Shown in pieces: positions 7,235 to 15,173 of a DNA stretch of 42,975 nucleotides. Every line of letters begins with the position of its first letter. The stretch's first letter is position 1. Position numbers and translations under genes: made by a program. The stretch is from Micrococcaceae bacterium (lineage in GTDB: Bacteria > Actinomycetota > Actinomycetes > Actinomycetales > Micrococcaceae): assembly GCA_025465475.1 (NCBI GenBank), contig JAODMR010000073.1, positions 1 to 42,975 of the forward strand. The letters run 5' to 3'. The notes beneath the pieces are model-generated. The model saw only the letters and a program-made list of their open reading frames with translations, was not told where the DNA came from and did no database searches.

Positions 7235-8128
7235 TCACCGGATGGCGGCGTACCAGATCAACAGCAGCGTGACGCCGAAGCCGGTTGCGAAATTAAGCCA
7301 CAGAAAGCGGCGCCAGCCGCCGTTCGCCCGTGCGGCGTCGGCGTCGCCGACCGACCGGTAGGGCAGCACATTGGCCAGATACGGCAGGGCCAGCAAGGCG
7401 GCCAGCGGACCGGGCGCCGGGGTCAACAGCAGCAGGGCACCGCTGAGCAGGTAGGCTCCGGCCGCCAATCGGACCGTGGCGCGGGCACCCAGAACGGTGG
7501 CGATGGAGCCGATGCGGGCCTCCCGGTCCGCCTGGATGTCCTGCACGGCCCCGAAGGCGTGGCTGGCCATCCCCCAGAGGAAAAAAGCCGCGCAGAGGGC
7601 CACCAGCCCGGGTGTTGGCCGGGCTCCTGCGAGCGCGAGCCCATAGAGGGCGGGGCTGACGAAGTGGGTGCTGGAGGTGGCGGAGTCCAAAAACGGCCGC
7701 TCCTTGAACCGTAGCCGTGGCGCACTGTAGGCGACCACGGCAAAGAGGCTGACAGTCAGTACCAGGTTCGATGCCGTCCCTCCCAGCAGGATCAGAAGGA
7801 GCAGGAACGGAACGTTCGTGGCAAGCACCGCCGTCAGGGTGGCCCGGTGCATGGTCCGGTGCAGCACTGCGCCCTCGACGCCGCCCTTTCGCGGGTTCCG
7901 CAGGTCCGACTCGTAATCAAAAACGTCGTTGATGCCGTACATAGCCAGGTTGTACGGCACCAGGAAATACAGCGTGCCCAGGATCCAGGACGGGTCGATC
8001 CGGCCTGTAGTCAGCAGGTAGGCGGCCGCAAAGGGATAAGCGGTGTTGACCCAGGACAGCGGCCGGGAGGAGACCAGCAGGGTGCGCAGCAGGGGCGCGC
8101 GTCCGGCCTGGTCAGTCGCTGGTGCCAC
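7235..8128 (-). CDS. crtEb: Lycopene elongase / UbiA-family prenyltransferase
   Basis: The 297-residue polytopic membrane enzyme belongs to the UbiA prenyltransferase family. It has the first Asp-rich motif NDVFDYESDLRNPRKGG (about residues 67-83) and the second, DIQADREARIGS. In C. glutamicum CrtEb adds C5 dimethylallyl units to both ends of lycopene, giving the C50 flavuxanthin that the heterodimeric cyclase CrtYe/Yf closes to decaprenoxanthin. The gene ends the crt operon and starts at GTG 8128, overlapping crtYf by 17 nt. Family and context support each other strongly; the exact C50 product needs chemistry. Confidence 0.9.
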   Translation of the reverse strand: MAPATDQAGRAPLLRTLLVSSRPLSWVNTAYPFAAAYLLTTGRIDPSWILGTLYFLVPYNLAMYGINDVFDYESDLRNPRKGGVEGAVLHRTMHRATLTAVLATNVPFLLLLILLGGTASNLVLTVSLFAVVAYSAPRLRFKERPFLDSATSSTHFVSPALYGLALAGARPTPGLVALCAAFFLWGMASHAFGAVQDIQADREARIGSIATVLGARATVRLAAGAYLLSGALLLLTPAPGPLAALLALPYLANVLPYRSVGDADAARANGGWRRFLWLNFATGFGVTLLLIWYAAIR

Positions 8129-8576
8129 GGGGTTCTTTCCGCCACACCAGCAGGATCCACAGTGCCGGAAGCATCAGCACGGCCGCCGCCGGGTAGGCGA
8201 AATCCTCCAGCGGTACCAGGCCCAGAAAGAGGCCCAAGATGGTGTCCGGGTTGAAGCTGAACAGCCCGGCAGCGATCATGACGTTGTCGAAGATGGCGGT
8301 GAGCACCAACAGGACAACGGCTGCAGCGCCGACGGCGGCTGGCGCGGCACGGGCATTGCGGGCGGCACGGCTATCGCGGGCAGCACCAGCGCGGGAGGCG
8401 CCATCGGAAGCGGCAGCAGCGCGGGCGGCAGCAGCGGGAAATCCGGAACGGGCGGGCGCCGTGCCGGCCTTAACGGTCCGGCCGGCCGACGCCATCCGGT
8501 GGACCCGGAGGGCCGCGACCACGGCCAGGACACCTGGGGGGAGCAGGAAAACCAGGTTCAGTAGCGCGTAGGTCAT
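8112..8576 (-). CDS. crtYf: C50 carotenoid epsilon-cyclase subunit CrtYf, with Ala-rich insert
   Basis: The 154-residue membrane protein is the second subunit of the heterodimeric carotenoid cyclase. It has the lycopene-cyclase-domain motif GLFLGLVPLEDFAYPAA near residues 115-130 and three hydrophobic segments. It starts at ATG 8576, whose ATGA overlaps the crtYe stop; a longer frame upstream reads through crtYe and is not coding. Residues about 28-82, between the first and second membrane helix, are a low-complexity Ala/Arg/Gly/Ser stretch (for example AAAARAAAASDGASRAGAAR) that makes the protein longer than the ~100-130 residues usual for these subunits. Confidence 0.9.
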   Translation of the reverse strand: MTYALLNLVFLLPPGVLAVVAALRVHRMASAGRTVKAGTAPARSGFPAAAARAAAASDGASRAGAARDSRAARNARAAPAAVGAAAVVLLVLTAIFDNVMIAAGLFSFNPDTILGLFLGLVPLEDFAYPAAAVLMLPALWILLVWRKEPRGTSD

Positions 8577-8914
8577 GGCCGCTCCTCCGATTCTTCGGCG
8601 TGCCGGGACGTCAGCCAAGCCAACAGCAGCGTGAACAGGATCATCGTGACGTAGCAGAGAAAAATCAGGAAGAACAATTCCTCCAAGGGCAGCTCCGGCG
8701 CCAGCAGCAGCCCGGTCATGATCGGGGTTTCCCCGCGGTGGAAGATGTTCAGCCGGATTCCTGCGGTGTCCCAGAGCAGAAAGAATCCAACACCGCACAG
8801 CAGGACCAGCGCGGCGGCCCCGGGCTTCCTCCACAGGAACAGCCGGTAGCGGCGGTCCAGCAGAACCAGGCATGCCAGGCCGGCGAGCGTGGACAGCAGG
8901 TATACCAATCCCAT
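8573..8914 (-). CDS. crtYe: C50 carotenoid epsilon-cyclase subunit CrtYe
   Basis: The 113-residue membrane protein has three hydrophobic helices and the cyclase-domain block GETPIMTGLLLAPELPLEEL ending FFLIF, with the paired Glu residues expected of these subunits. With CrtYf it would cyclise the ends of the elongated carotenoid. ATG 8914 is preferred over TTG 8920 because GGAGGG lies 7 nt before the ATG and only 1 nt before the TTG. The crtI stop is just upstream, and the gene overlaps crtYf by ATGA. Confidence 0.9.
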   Translation of the reverse strand: MGLVYLLSTLAGLACLVLLDRRYRLFLWRKPGAAALVLLCGVGFFLLWDTAGIRLNIFHRGETPIMTGLLLAPELPLEELFFLIFLCYVTMILFTLLLAWLTSRHAEESEERP

Positions 8915-8916
8915 GG

Positions 8917-10566
8917 TCAATCCCTCCGGTCAGTTGTGTCGGCCCAGATGCTTTCGGCCGGGCGCAGCGGTTCGGCCAGCGGGCCGGTGCTGGTATCGCC
9001 GTCGAGCCGCTTCAGCACCAGTTCGGCGCTGATCAGGCACATGGGCAACCCAATCCCCGGCTGGGTGGAACTGCCCGCGTAATACAATCCCGAAACCTTG
9101 CGGCTGGTGTTGGACGCCCGGAAAAAGGCACTCTGGCGCAGCACGTGAGCAGGTCCCAGGGCGCTGCCCTGCCAGGCGTTCAGGTCCGCGGCGAAGTCGC
9201 CGGGGCCAAAAGTGCGGCGTGTCACGATCCGGTCGGCGAGGTCGGGAATTCCTGCCCAGTCGGCAATCTGGCCGATGACCCTGTCGGCGATGGCTTCCAG
9301 GTCCGGGCTTCCGTTCCCGTCCACGCCGCCGGTGCCAAGCGCCGGATCGGCGGGCACCGGAACCAGCACGAAGAGGTTTTCACCGTCGGGCGGGGCCACG
9401 GTGGTGTCGGTCCGGCTGGGCGCGCAGATGTAGAGAGACGCCGGATCGGGAACAGATCGGGGATCGGAGAAGATTTTGCCAAAGTTGTCCCGCCAGTCGG
9501 ACGTGAATAGCAAGGTGTGGTGCTGCAGTTGCGGGAGCCGGCCCCGCACGCCCAGGCAGAGCAGGACGGCGCCGGGTCCGGCGGTGCGCCTGCGCCAGTA
9601 TGCGGCGGGGTAGGTCTGCAGGGATTCGGGCAGCAGCTCGGTCTCCAGATGATGCAGGTCAGCGGTGCCCACCACGACGTCGGCCGGCAGTTCAGCGTCG
9701 ACGCCTTCCGGGGTGCGGTACCGGACCCCGCGGACGGCTGGCTTCCGGCCGGCGGCGGAGGTCCCGGTCCGGGGGCCGTCGGACGTGGTCAGCACCGCCG
9801 TCGCCGGGGCGCCGGTCAGGATGCGCACACCCTCCGTTTCCGCCAGCCGCTGGACGGCCCGGATGACGCCCGTGAATCCGCCGCGCGGATAGTAGACCCC
9901 GTCCTCCAGGTCCAGGTGGCTCATCAGGTGGTACATGGCGGGGGCGTCGAAGGGTGACGAGCCGAGGAAGACGGCAGGATAACCGAGAATCTGCCGCAGT
10001 TGGGGGCTCGAGAAGGACCGGCCCGCAAACCGGTCCAGCGGTTGGAGGAACAGTTGCAGCAGCGTGGCCGCCTGCCGCAGGACGTCGAAGGTCAGCAGCG
10101 GGCGGAAGGACGCGAATGTGGTGTACAAAAACCGCTGGGTGGCCATGGCGTAAGTGCGCCGGGCTGAATCCAGGTAGCGCTCCAGCCTGCTTCCCGCGCC
10201 GGGCTCTACTGCCTCGAACAACGCGACGTTGGCGCTCCTGCCGGCGGGAACATCCAGCTGCTCCCTGTGACTTTCGAAGATGACCCGGTAGCCGGGGTCA
10301 AGCCGGACCAGGTCAAGTTCCTGCTGCGCCGAGCTGCCGAGCAGCCGGAAGAAGTGGTCGAACACCTCAGGCATCAGGTACCAGGAGGGGCCCGTGTCGA
10401 ACCGGTATCCCTTGCTGCTCCAGCTGCCTGCCCGGCCACCGACCTCGTCCTGCTTTTCCAGCACCGTCACCTCGTAGCCCCGCCGCGCCAGCAGGGCCGC
10501 CGTGGCCAGGCCGGAAATGCCCGCTCCGATGACCACTGCCCGCGGCGGCCCGGCGTGGCCGGTCAC
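8917..10566 (-). CDS. crtI: Phytoene desaturase
   Basis: The 549-residue FAD enzyme converts phytoene to lycopene by four desaturations. Its N-terminus has the dinucleotide-binding motif AVVIGAGISGLATAALLARR and the following EKQDEVGGRAGS. The C-terminal bacterial phytoene dehydrogenase signature is visible as GLYYAGSSTQPGIGLPMCLI. The start is GTG at 10566, overlapping the crtB stop as GTGA; the same frame stays open upstream through crtB but that extension has no CrtI similarity. It lies between crtB and crtYe in the operon. Confidence 0.95.
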   Translation of the reverse strand: MTGHAGPPRAVVIGAGISGLATAALLARRGYEVTVLEKQDEVGGRAGSWSSKGYRFDTGPSWYLMPEVFDHFFRLLGSSAQQELDLVRLDPGYRVIFESHREQLDVPAGRSANVALFEAVEPGAGSRLERYLDSARRTYAMATQRFLYTTFASFRPLLTFDVLRQAATLLQLFLQPLDRFAGRSFSSPQLRQILGYPAVFLGSSPFDAPAMYHLMSHLDLEDGVYYPRGGFTGVIRAVQRLAETEGVRILTGAPATAVLTTSDGPRTGTSAAGRKPAVRGVRYRTPEGVDAELPADVVVGTADLHHLETELLPESLQTYPAAYWRRRTAGPGAVLLCLGVRGRLPQLQHHTLLFTSDWRDNFGKIFSDPRSVPDPASLYICAPSRTDTTVAPPDGENLFVLVPVPADPALGTGGVDGNGSPDLEAIADRVIGQIADWAGIPDLADRIVTRRTFGPGDFAADLNAWQGSALGPAHVLRQSAFFRASNTSRKVSGLYYAGSSTQPGIGLPMCLISAELVLKRLDGDTSTGPLAEPLRPAESIWADTTDRRD

Positions 10567-11486
10567 GCCCGGACTCCCTGGACAAGCGGTCGCCGCAGGA
10601 AACGCTGGCCAGGCACCGCGACGCCCGACCCGCCGACCAGTGCGGAGGCGGCGATCCGCGCCTTCACGGAGTTGGGCACGCGGACGCGCGTGTGCATCAG
10701 GTCGGCCGCCGGCGCCTGGCGGAGCCTGATGGCGAGCTCGGCAAAGATGGCGTGCGCGGCCAGTACGGCCCGGCGGGAGGTCGGAGGCAACTGCAGCACA
10801 GCCGCCAACGCCGCGTTCAGGTCGGACTCGATGTCGTCCAGAATCCGGTCCTTGACCTGGTCGGTGCATCCGGCCGGGCCGATGGATGGAAAGTAGCTGC
10901 GGCCCAATGTTTGCAGGTCGGCGCCGAGGTCGCGCAGGAAGTTCACCTTTTGGAAGGCCGCGCCGAGCCTGCGGGCGCCGGGGGCCAATTCCTGGAAGCG
11001 CGCTCCCGCGTTGGGAGTGCCGGACAGGAAGGCCGCCAGGCACATCAGTCCCACCACTTCCGCGGACCCGTAAATGTACTCGGCCAGGCTCTCGTCGGTG
11101 TGCTCGCATTGTTGGAGGTCGGCGCGCATGGAAGCAAAGAACGGTTTGGTCAGTTCAGGACCAAAACCCGTTTGGCGGGCCGTCAGCGCGAACGCATGCA
11201 CCACCAGGTTGCTGCTGTAGCCACACTCCAATGCTGATTCCGTTGCCCGCTCCAACCCGTCCAGGCACTCAGCGACACCGGCGGCGCCCAGGGTGCTCGC
11301 GGCTGCGACGCCGTCGACGACTTCATCGGCGATGCGCACCAGGGCGTAGATGTTTTCCACGTGGACGCGCACTGCGGGGGCCAGGAGCCGGCAGGCCAAA
11401 CCGAATGAGGTCGAGTAGGACTGCAAAACCACTCCGGCGGTCCGGATCGCCACCTGGTCGTACTGTTCCTGCGGGGATCTCTTCAT
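10563..11486 (-). CDS. crtB: Phytoene synthase
   Basis: The 307-residue enzyme condenses two geranylgeranyl diphosphates head-to-head to phytoene. It shows the squalene/phytoene synthase features SYSTSFGLACRLL, the first Asp-rich motif as YALVRIADEVVDG (near residue 55), and the second as QKVNFLRDLGADLQTLGRSYF. ATG 11486 follows the crtE stop by 6 nt, with AAGG 9 nt upstream. Its last four bases overlap the crtI GTG. Confidence 0.95.
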   Translation of the reverse strand: MKRSPQEQYDQVAIRTAGVVLQSYSTSFGLACRLLAPAVRVHVENIYALVRIADEVVDGVAAASTLGAAGVAECLDGLERATESALECGYSSNLVVHAFALTARQTGFGPELTKPFFASMRADLQQCEHTDESLAEYIYGSAEVVGLMCLAAFLSGTPNAGARFQELAPGARRLGAAFQKVNFLRDLGADLQTLGRSYFPSIGPAGCTDQVKDRILDDIESDLNAALAAVLQLPPTSRRAVLAAHAIFAELAIRLRQAPAADLMHTRVRVPNSVKARIAASALVGGSGVAVPGQRFLRRPLVQGVRA

Positions 11487-11492
11487 GCCTGG

Positions 11493-12680
11493 TTACCTTG
11501 TCCTCGTCGTTACGGCGGTCAGCAGCTGCTCCAGATTGTGCTCCAGCTGCGGGGGCAGAGCTGCCTGCCGAATTTGCCGCCTGGCGCTGGCGGCATGGGA
11601 TTCGGCCAGGTCGACGGCGAAGGTGCGGGACCCGGCGCCGGTCAGAAGGTGGCGGATCCTGGTTGCATCAGCTGCCGAAAGCCCCGGCCTGCCGATCAGC
11701 CCGGCGATCTCAGGCCATTGCGGCCGGGACATGGCGTGGGCAATGAGCACTGTCCGCTTACCTTCACGCAGGTCACCGAGCGTGGTCTTGCCGGTGGCTT
11801 CCTCGGCCCCGAAGACGCCCAGCAGGTCATCGGTGATTTGATAGGCGATGCCGAGGCTTCGTCCGATGCCTGCCAGCTGCCGGACCGTGGAGGCGGGGGC
11901 GCCGGCGAGCACAGCCCCGGCCTGCAGTGGCGCCTCAAAGGAGTAGACGGCGGTCTTGAGCCGGTCCATTTCAATGATGCCGGCTATGGAGATCTCCTCC
12001 CCTGTGTCGGAGAAACACAGGTCCAGCAGTTCCCCGGCGGCGGAGGAGAACATGGCCTCGTCCAGCAGCTCCTGCAGGTCGGCTTTCAGGTCGGGGGCCA
12101 CCGGCAGGCGGTCAAGCATGCGGTAGGAGTTGAACAGGGCCAGGTCTCCGGCAATGAGCGCGGCAGACATGCCGCGGTGTTCGGCCTCGGTCAGGCCGAC
12201 GTCGGCGGCCAGGGCCTCCTCCCGGTACCTTCCAGCCAGGTTCGGCACACCGCGCCGGATGAAGTCGCGGTCAATGACGTCGTCGTGCAGGATCAGGGCT
12301 GTGTGCAGCAGCTCAAACGCCGCGCCGACGGTCGCTGCCAGCCGGAAGTCCAGCCCGCCCAGGCCCTTGTACACGGTTAGGGCCATCCGGGGCCGGAACC
12401 GTTTCCCGGCGGCGGCCCCGTCCGCGAGGGCCGCCCACAGGGCCTGGTACTGGGAGCCCATGGCGGCAGCCCGTTGCCGGGCCGAGGCAAAGAAGGCGCG
12501 GAGCTCCTCCTCCACCAGGGCAAGGTGCGGTTCGTGGGGAAGCCCGCCCTGTGGTCGAGGGTTGTTTTGCCCGCCGGTGTCGTCCGGTGTCAGCGGTTGC
12601 CGATCAGCGGACGTGTTCTTCGGGGGTGCAGGGCGTCCCGCCGTCGTGCGTCCCAGCTGTTCGGTCTCGGCGTCGGTCAT
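11493..12680 (-). CDS. crtE: Geranylgeranyl diphosphate synthase
   Basis: The 395-residue trans-isoprenyl diphosphate synthase makes the C20 precursor for phytoene. Both Asp-rich motifs are present: ALILHDDVIDRDFIRRG and AYQITDDLLGVFG. The first ~55 residues are a polar extension (TTAGRPAPPKNTSADRQPLT) without family similarity, so the true start could be internal; ATG 12680 is kept because it overlaps the regulator's stop in ATGA. In C. glutamicum an mmpL gene follows crtE, but here crtB follows directly. Confidence 0.93.
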   Translation of the reverse strand: MTDAETEQLGRTTAGRPAPPKNTSADRQPLTPDDTGGQNNPRPQGGLPHEPHLALVEEELRAFFASARQRAAAMGSQYQALWAALADGAAAGKRFRPRMALTVYKGLGGLDFRLAATVGAAFELLHTALILHDDVIDRDFIRRGVPNLAGRYREEALAADVGLTEAEHRGMSAALIAGDLALFNSYRMLDRLPVAPDLKADLQELLDEAMFSSAAGELLDLCFSDTGEEISIAGIIEMDRLKTAVYSFEAPLQAGAVLAGAPASTVRQLAGIGRSLGIAYQITDDLLGVFGAEEATGKTTLGDLREGKRTVLIAHAMSRPQWPEIAGLIGRPGLSAADATRIRHLLTGAGSRTFAVDLAESHAASARRQIRQAALPPQLEHNLEQLLTAVTTRTR

Positions 12681-13186
12681 GGCGCCTGTCCTTTCCCTGC
12701 TTCCGGGCCCGCCACCGGCCCGATGGGTTGGGGCACGTCCCTGGTGAGCTGGATGGCCCGCTCAAGGTAGTCAGTGATGGCTACCTGCTCGGCCGATGAA
12801 TACTGTGCCAGCAGCGCGTCGGTGCCTTCGACGAGGGGCCGAAGGTAATCGAGCGCTTGGCGCACCGAATCTTCCTGCGGTACCACTAGCAGGCTCCGAC
12901 GGTCAGTCGGATGCGGTTCGCGGCTAACGTGGCCATCCCGGACCAGGCGGTCGGTGGCGACGGTGGCCGCGGCGGTGCTGATGCCCAGGCTCCTGGCCAG
13001 GACGGTGGGGCTGAGCGGGCCCTGCAGGATCAGCAGCTGCAGGACTTCCAGGTCGGTGGGATTGACCTGGAGCCGGGAACCCAACCGCTTCTGAACATCC
13101 TGGGTAGCGAGCATCAGTTCCCGGAGCAGCCCCGGCGCACGATGCAGCCCGGGGGTACCGGATCCTCGTGGAGGGGTCTGCTGCAT
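12677..13186 (-). CDS. crtR: MarR-family regulator heading the crt operon (CrtR-like)
   Basis: The 169-residue winged-helix protein has the MarR core: DLEVLQLLILQGPLSPTVLA followed by RSLGISTAAATVATDRLVR (HTH) and DGHVSREPHPTDRRSLLVV (wing). In C. glutamicum, the MarR-type CrtR represses the crt operon and is released by geranylgeranyl diphosphate; there it is divergent, whereas here it is the first gene and overlaps crtE by ATGA. Because it would control its own operon, feedback by the CrtE product is an attractive inference. The mRNA looks leaderless: TAGCGT ends 6 nt before ATG 13186, with a 13-bp inverted repeat over the -35 region. Confidence 0.88.
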   Translation of the reverse strand: MQQTPPRGSGTPGLHRAPGLLRELMLATQDVQKRLGSRLQVNPTDLEVLQLLILQGPLSPTVLARSLGISTAAATVATDRLVRDGHVSREPHPTDRRSLLVVPQEDSVRQALDYLRPLVEGTDALLAQYSSAEQVAITDYLERAIQLTRDVPQPIGPVAGPEAGKGQAP

Positions 13187-13192
13187 GCGGAC

Positions 13193-13221
13193 ACGCTACC
13201 ACGGGTCCTTCAAAGGTTGAA
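13193..13221 (-). promoter_or_regulatory. crt operon promoter with overlapping inverted-repeat operator
   Basis: On the minus strand, TTCAAC (13221-13216), a 17-bp spacer and TAGCGT (13198-13193) lie upstream of ATG 13186, with a 6-nt gap that implies a leaderless mRNA. A perfect inverted repeat, TTCAA-AGG-TTGAA at 13209-13221, covers the -35 box and is the best candidate binding site for the MarR protein. Binding is inferred. Confidence 0.5.
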
Positions 13222-13233
13222 TTACAAGGCCAT

Positions 13234-14154
13234 CTAGCGAACTGGGCGGGTGGTCGGATCGCCGGATAGCACGGCGAGCCGACGGCGAGCTTCAAGGCTT
13301 TTGCGCGCCGCCCCTTCCATGGTGCGCTCCGCCGCCTCGCACGCGCGGGCCAGCTGGGCGGTATCGGAGTCGGCCATGCCAAGTTCGTGGCGGGCCCGGA
13401 ATAGCTGTTCCTCGAGGGTCCGGACGCGTTCCTGCAACTCCGCACGGCGTGCCGCTGCCGCCCCGGCAGCTTCGGTGGCCTGGGACAGGGCGGCACGGGC
13501 CTGCTCCTCGGCGGAGGAGGTGTCCTGCACGGCCTGCTCAGCGTCCGCCAGGGCGGCCCGGTGACGGTTGATAAGGTCGGGGTCTGTTGCCTTTGCCTTC
13601 GGCCGATGTGCTGCGGGAACGGCCTCGTCTTTTCCTGCCTCCGGCTCCAGGGCCAGTGGAACGGCCACGGCCGCGCTCACCTCGGCCGGCCCGTCGTCGG
13701 AAGCCAAGGTGCGCACCAGGCCGCCGGACAGGACCGCGGCAGCGGCCAGCGGGCTGGAAAGAGCCGCCCGAAGAGTGTCCTCGACGGCGGTCAGGGCGGC
13801 ACCGCTGAGGGGATGCCCATGCCCTGCCGCCTGCTCGCCGACCTGGTCCACCAGGCTCCGCAGCAGGGCCGTGCGATCGCGGGCCAGCGACCGCAGGGCG
13901 GCTCCGTCGAGCTGCTGCTGGGCCTCCTGCAGCGCCGTACCGAGCTGCGACAGTCCGGCCAGGCTTTCGGGCGACTGGCGGGCCATTCGGTTCAGGGCCC
14001 AGGCTGCCAGGCTGGGTTTCGCGAGCGCCTTAACCTGTCGCGCCAGTAACGGCTGCCCATCGGACTTGGCCTGCGCTGCTGACGCATTACGGGCGCCGGT
14101 GAAGTCCTCGAGGTCCAGGCCGTACAGCCGGGAGGCGACCTCAGTCAGTTCCAC
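13234..14154 (-). CDS. Hypothetical protein with C-terminal coiled coil
   Basis: The 306-residue protein is soluble and Ala-rich. Residues ~1-115 include a conserved-looking LTEVASRLYGLDLEDFTGAR and LARQVKALAKPSLAAWALNR. Residues ~200-290 are a predicted coiled coil, with runs such as RRAELQERVRTLEEQLFRAR. I recognise this layout from uncharacterised actinobacterial proteins but cannot give a function. The start is GTG 14154, 23 nt downstream of the aldo/keto reductase stop, so the two are likely one transcript. Confidence 0.75.
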   Translation of the reverse strand: MELTEVASRLYGLDLEDFTGARNASAAQAKSDGQPLLARQVKALAKPSLAAWALNRMARQSPESLAGLSQLGTALQEAQQQLDGAALRSLARDRTALLRSLVDQVGEQAAGHGHPLSGAALTAVEDTLRAALSSPLAAAAVLSGGLVRTLASDDGPAEVSAAVAVPLALEPEAGKDEAVPAAHRPKAKATDPDLINRHRAALADAEQAVQDTSSAEEQARAALSQATEAAGAAAARRAELQERVRTLEEQLFRARHELGMADSDTAQLARACEAAERTMEGAARKSLEARRRLAVLSGDPTTRPVR

Positions 14155-14177
14155 GCCGCGTCCCCGTGCCGCCTGCG

Positions 14178-15161
14178 CTACCAGCGGGGATGGACCGTCG
14201 CGCGGAAGTACTTGTCGTAAACGGCCCGAACTCCCTCATCAAGGTCTGCGCCCAGTCCGGCAAGGTCGGCGGCCGCGGCGTTGGCGCGGGCCTGTTCCAC
14301 CGTGCGGGCACCGGGAATCACCGAACTGACGCCATCCTGGGCAATGATCCACGCCAGGGCAGCCTGGGCTGTTGCTGTGCCGTCGGGAAGCAGTGCCTCG
14401 AAGTCGCGGACCGCTTCCAGCCCCTGTTCGTAGTCGACCCCGGAGAACGTCTCGCCCACATCGAAGGCCGACCCGTCACGGTTGTAGTTGCGGTGATCAT
14501 TGGCGGCAAACGCGGTGTCCTTGGAGTACTTGCCGGAGAGCAGGCCGGAAGCGAGGGGTACCCGGGCGATGATTCCCACACCGGCGGCCTTGGCGGCCGG
14601 TAGGACCTCGTCCAGCGGCTTGAGCCGGAAGGCGTTGAGGATAATCTGCACGGAGGCCGTGTTTCCCCTGGCGATGGCGGCGAGCGCTTCGTCGGTGCGC
14701 TCGACGCTGACACCGTAATTGCGGATGGCGCCTTCACTGACCAGGGTGTCCAGCGCGTCATAGACCTCACCGGACTGGTACACGGCGGTGGGCGGGCAGT
14801 GCAGCTGAACCAGGTCCAGGGCGTCCACGCCCAGGTTGCTGCGGGACCTGTCGATCCACTGCCGGAAGTTTGGCAGCACGTAATTCTCCGGGACCTGCTC
14901 CACCCGGCGGCCCATTTTGGTGGCAACGGTGATATCCACGCCCGGGTTGTCGGCCAGGAAGGCGCCGATGGCCGCTTCGCTGCGTCCGTCGCCGTAGACG
15001 TCTGCGGTGTCGAAGAACGTGACTCCCGCCTCCACCGACGCTGCCAGGATTGCTGTCGCCTGGGCCGGGTCCACCGTCCCCCAGTCAGCTCCCAGTTGCC
15101 AGGTTCCCAATCCGATGACCGAGACTTTCCGTCCGGTCCTGCCCAGTATGCGTTCTTCCAT
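14178..15161 (-). CDS. Aldo/keto reductase
   Basis: The 327-residue NADPH-dependent oxidoreductase has the aldo/keto reductase barrel and catalytic tetrad: Asp and Tyr in FFDTADVYGDGRSE, Lys in VATKMG and His in LVQLHCPP. The C-terminal cofactor segment reads GVSSVIPGARTVEQARANAA. The frame extends 36 codons further upstream, but ATG 15161 is chosen because TATAGT ends 6 nt before it (leaderless) and the MEERILGRTGRKVSVIGLGT start is canonical. The promoter box overlaps the EamA gene's stop codon. The physiological substrate is not deducible. Confidence 0.9.
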   Translation of the reverse strand: MEERILGRTGRKVSVIGLGTWQLGADWGTVDPAQATAILAASVEAGVTFFDTADVYGDGRSEAAIGAFLADNPGVDITVATKMGRRVEQVPENYVLPNFRQWIDRSRSNLGVDALDLVQLHCPPTAVYQSGEVYDALDTLVSEGAIRNYGVSVERTDEALAAIARGNTASVQIILNAFRLKPLDEVLPAAKAAGVGIIARVPLASGLLSGKYSKDTAFAANDHRNYNRDGSAFDVGETFSGVDYEQGLEAVRDFEALLPDGTATAQAALAWIIAQDGVSSVIPGARTVEQARANAAAADLAGLGADLDEGVRAVYDKYFRATVHPRW

Positions 15162-15167
15162 GATCCG

Positions 15168-15173
15168 ACTATA
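15168..15173 (-). promoter_or_regulatory. -10 box overlapping the EamA stop codon
   Basis: TATAGT on the minus strand is followed by 6 nt and then ATG 15161. Its internal TAG is the stop codon of the upstream EamA gene. Confidence 0.55.

Noticed and set aside
10567-11109. 181-codon N-terminal extension of CrtI
   Set aside because: The extension is crtB read in another frame; the GTGA overlap at 10563-10566 gives the natural start.
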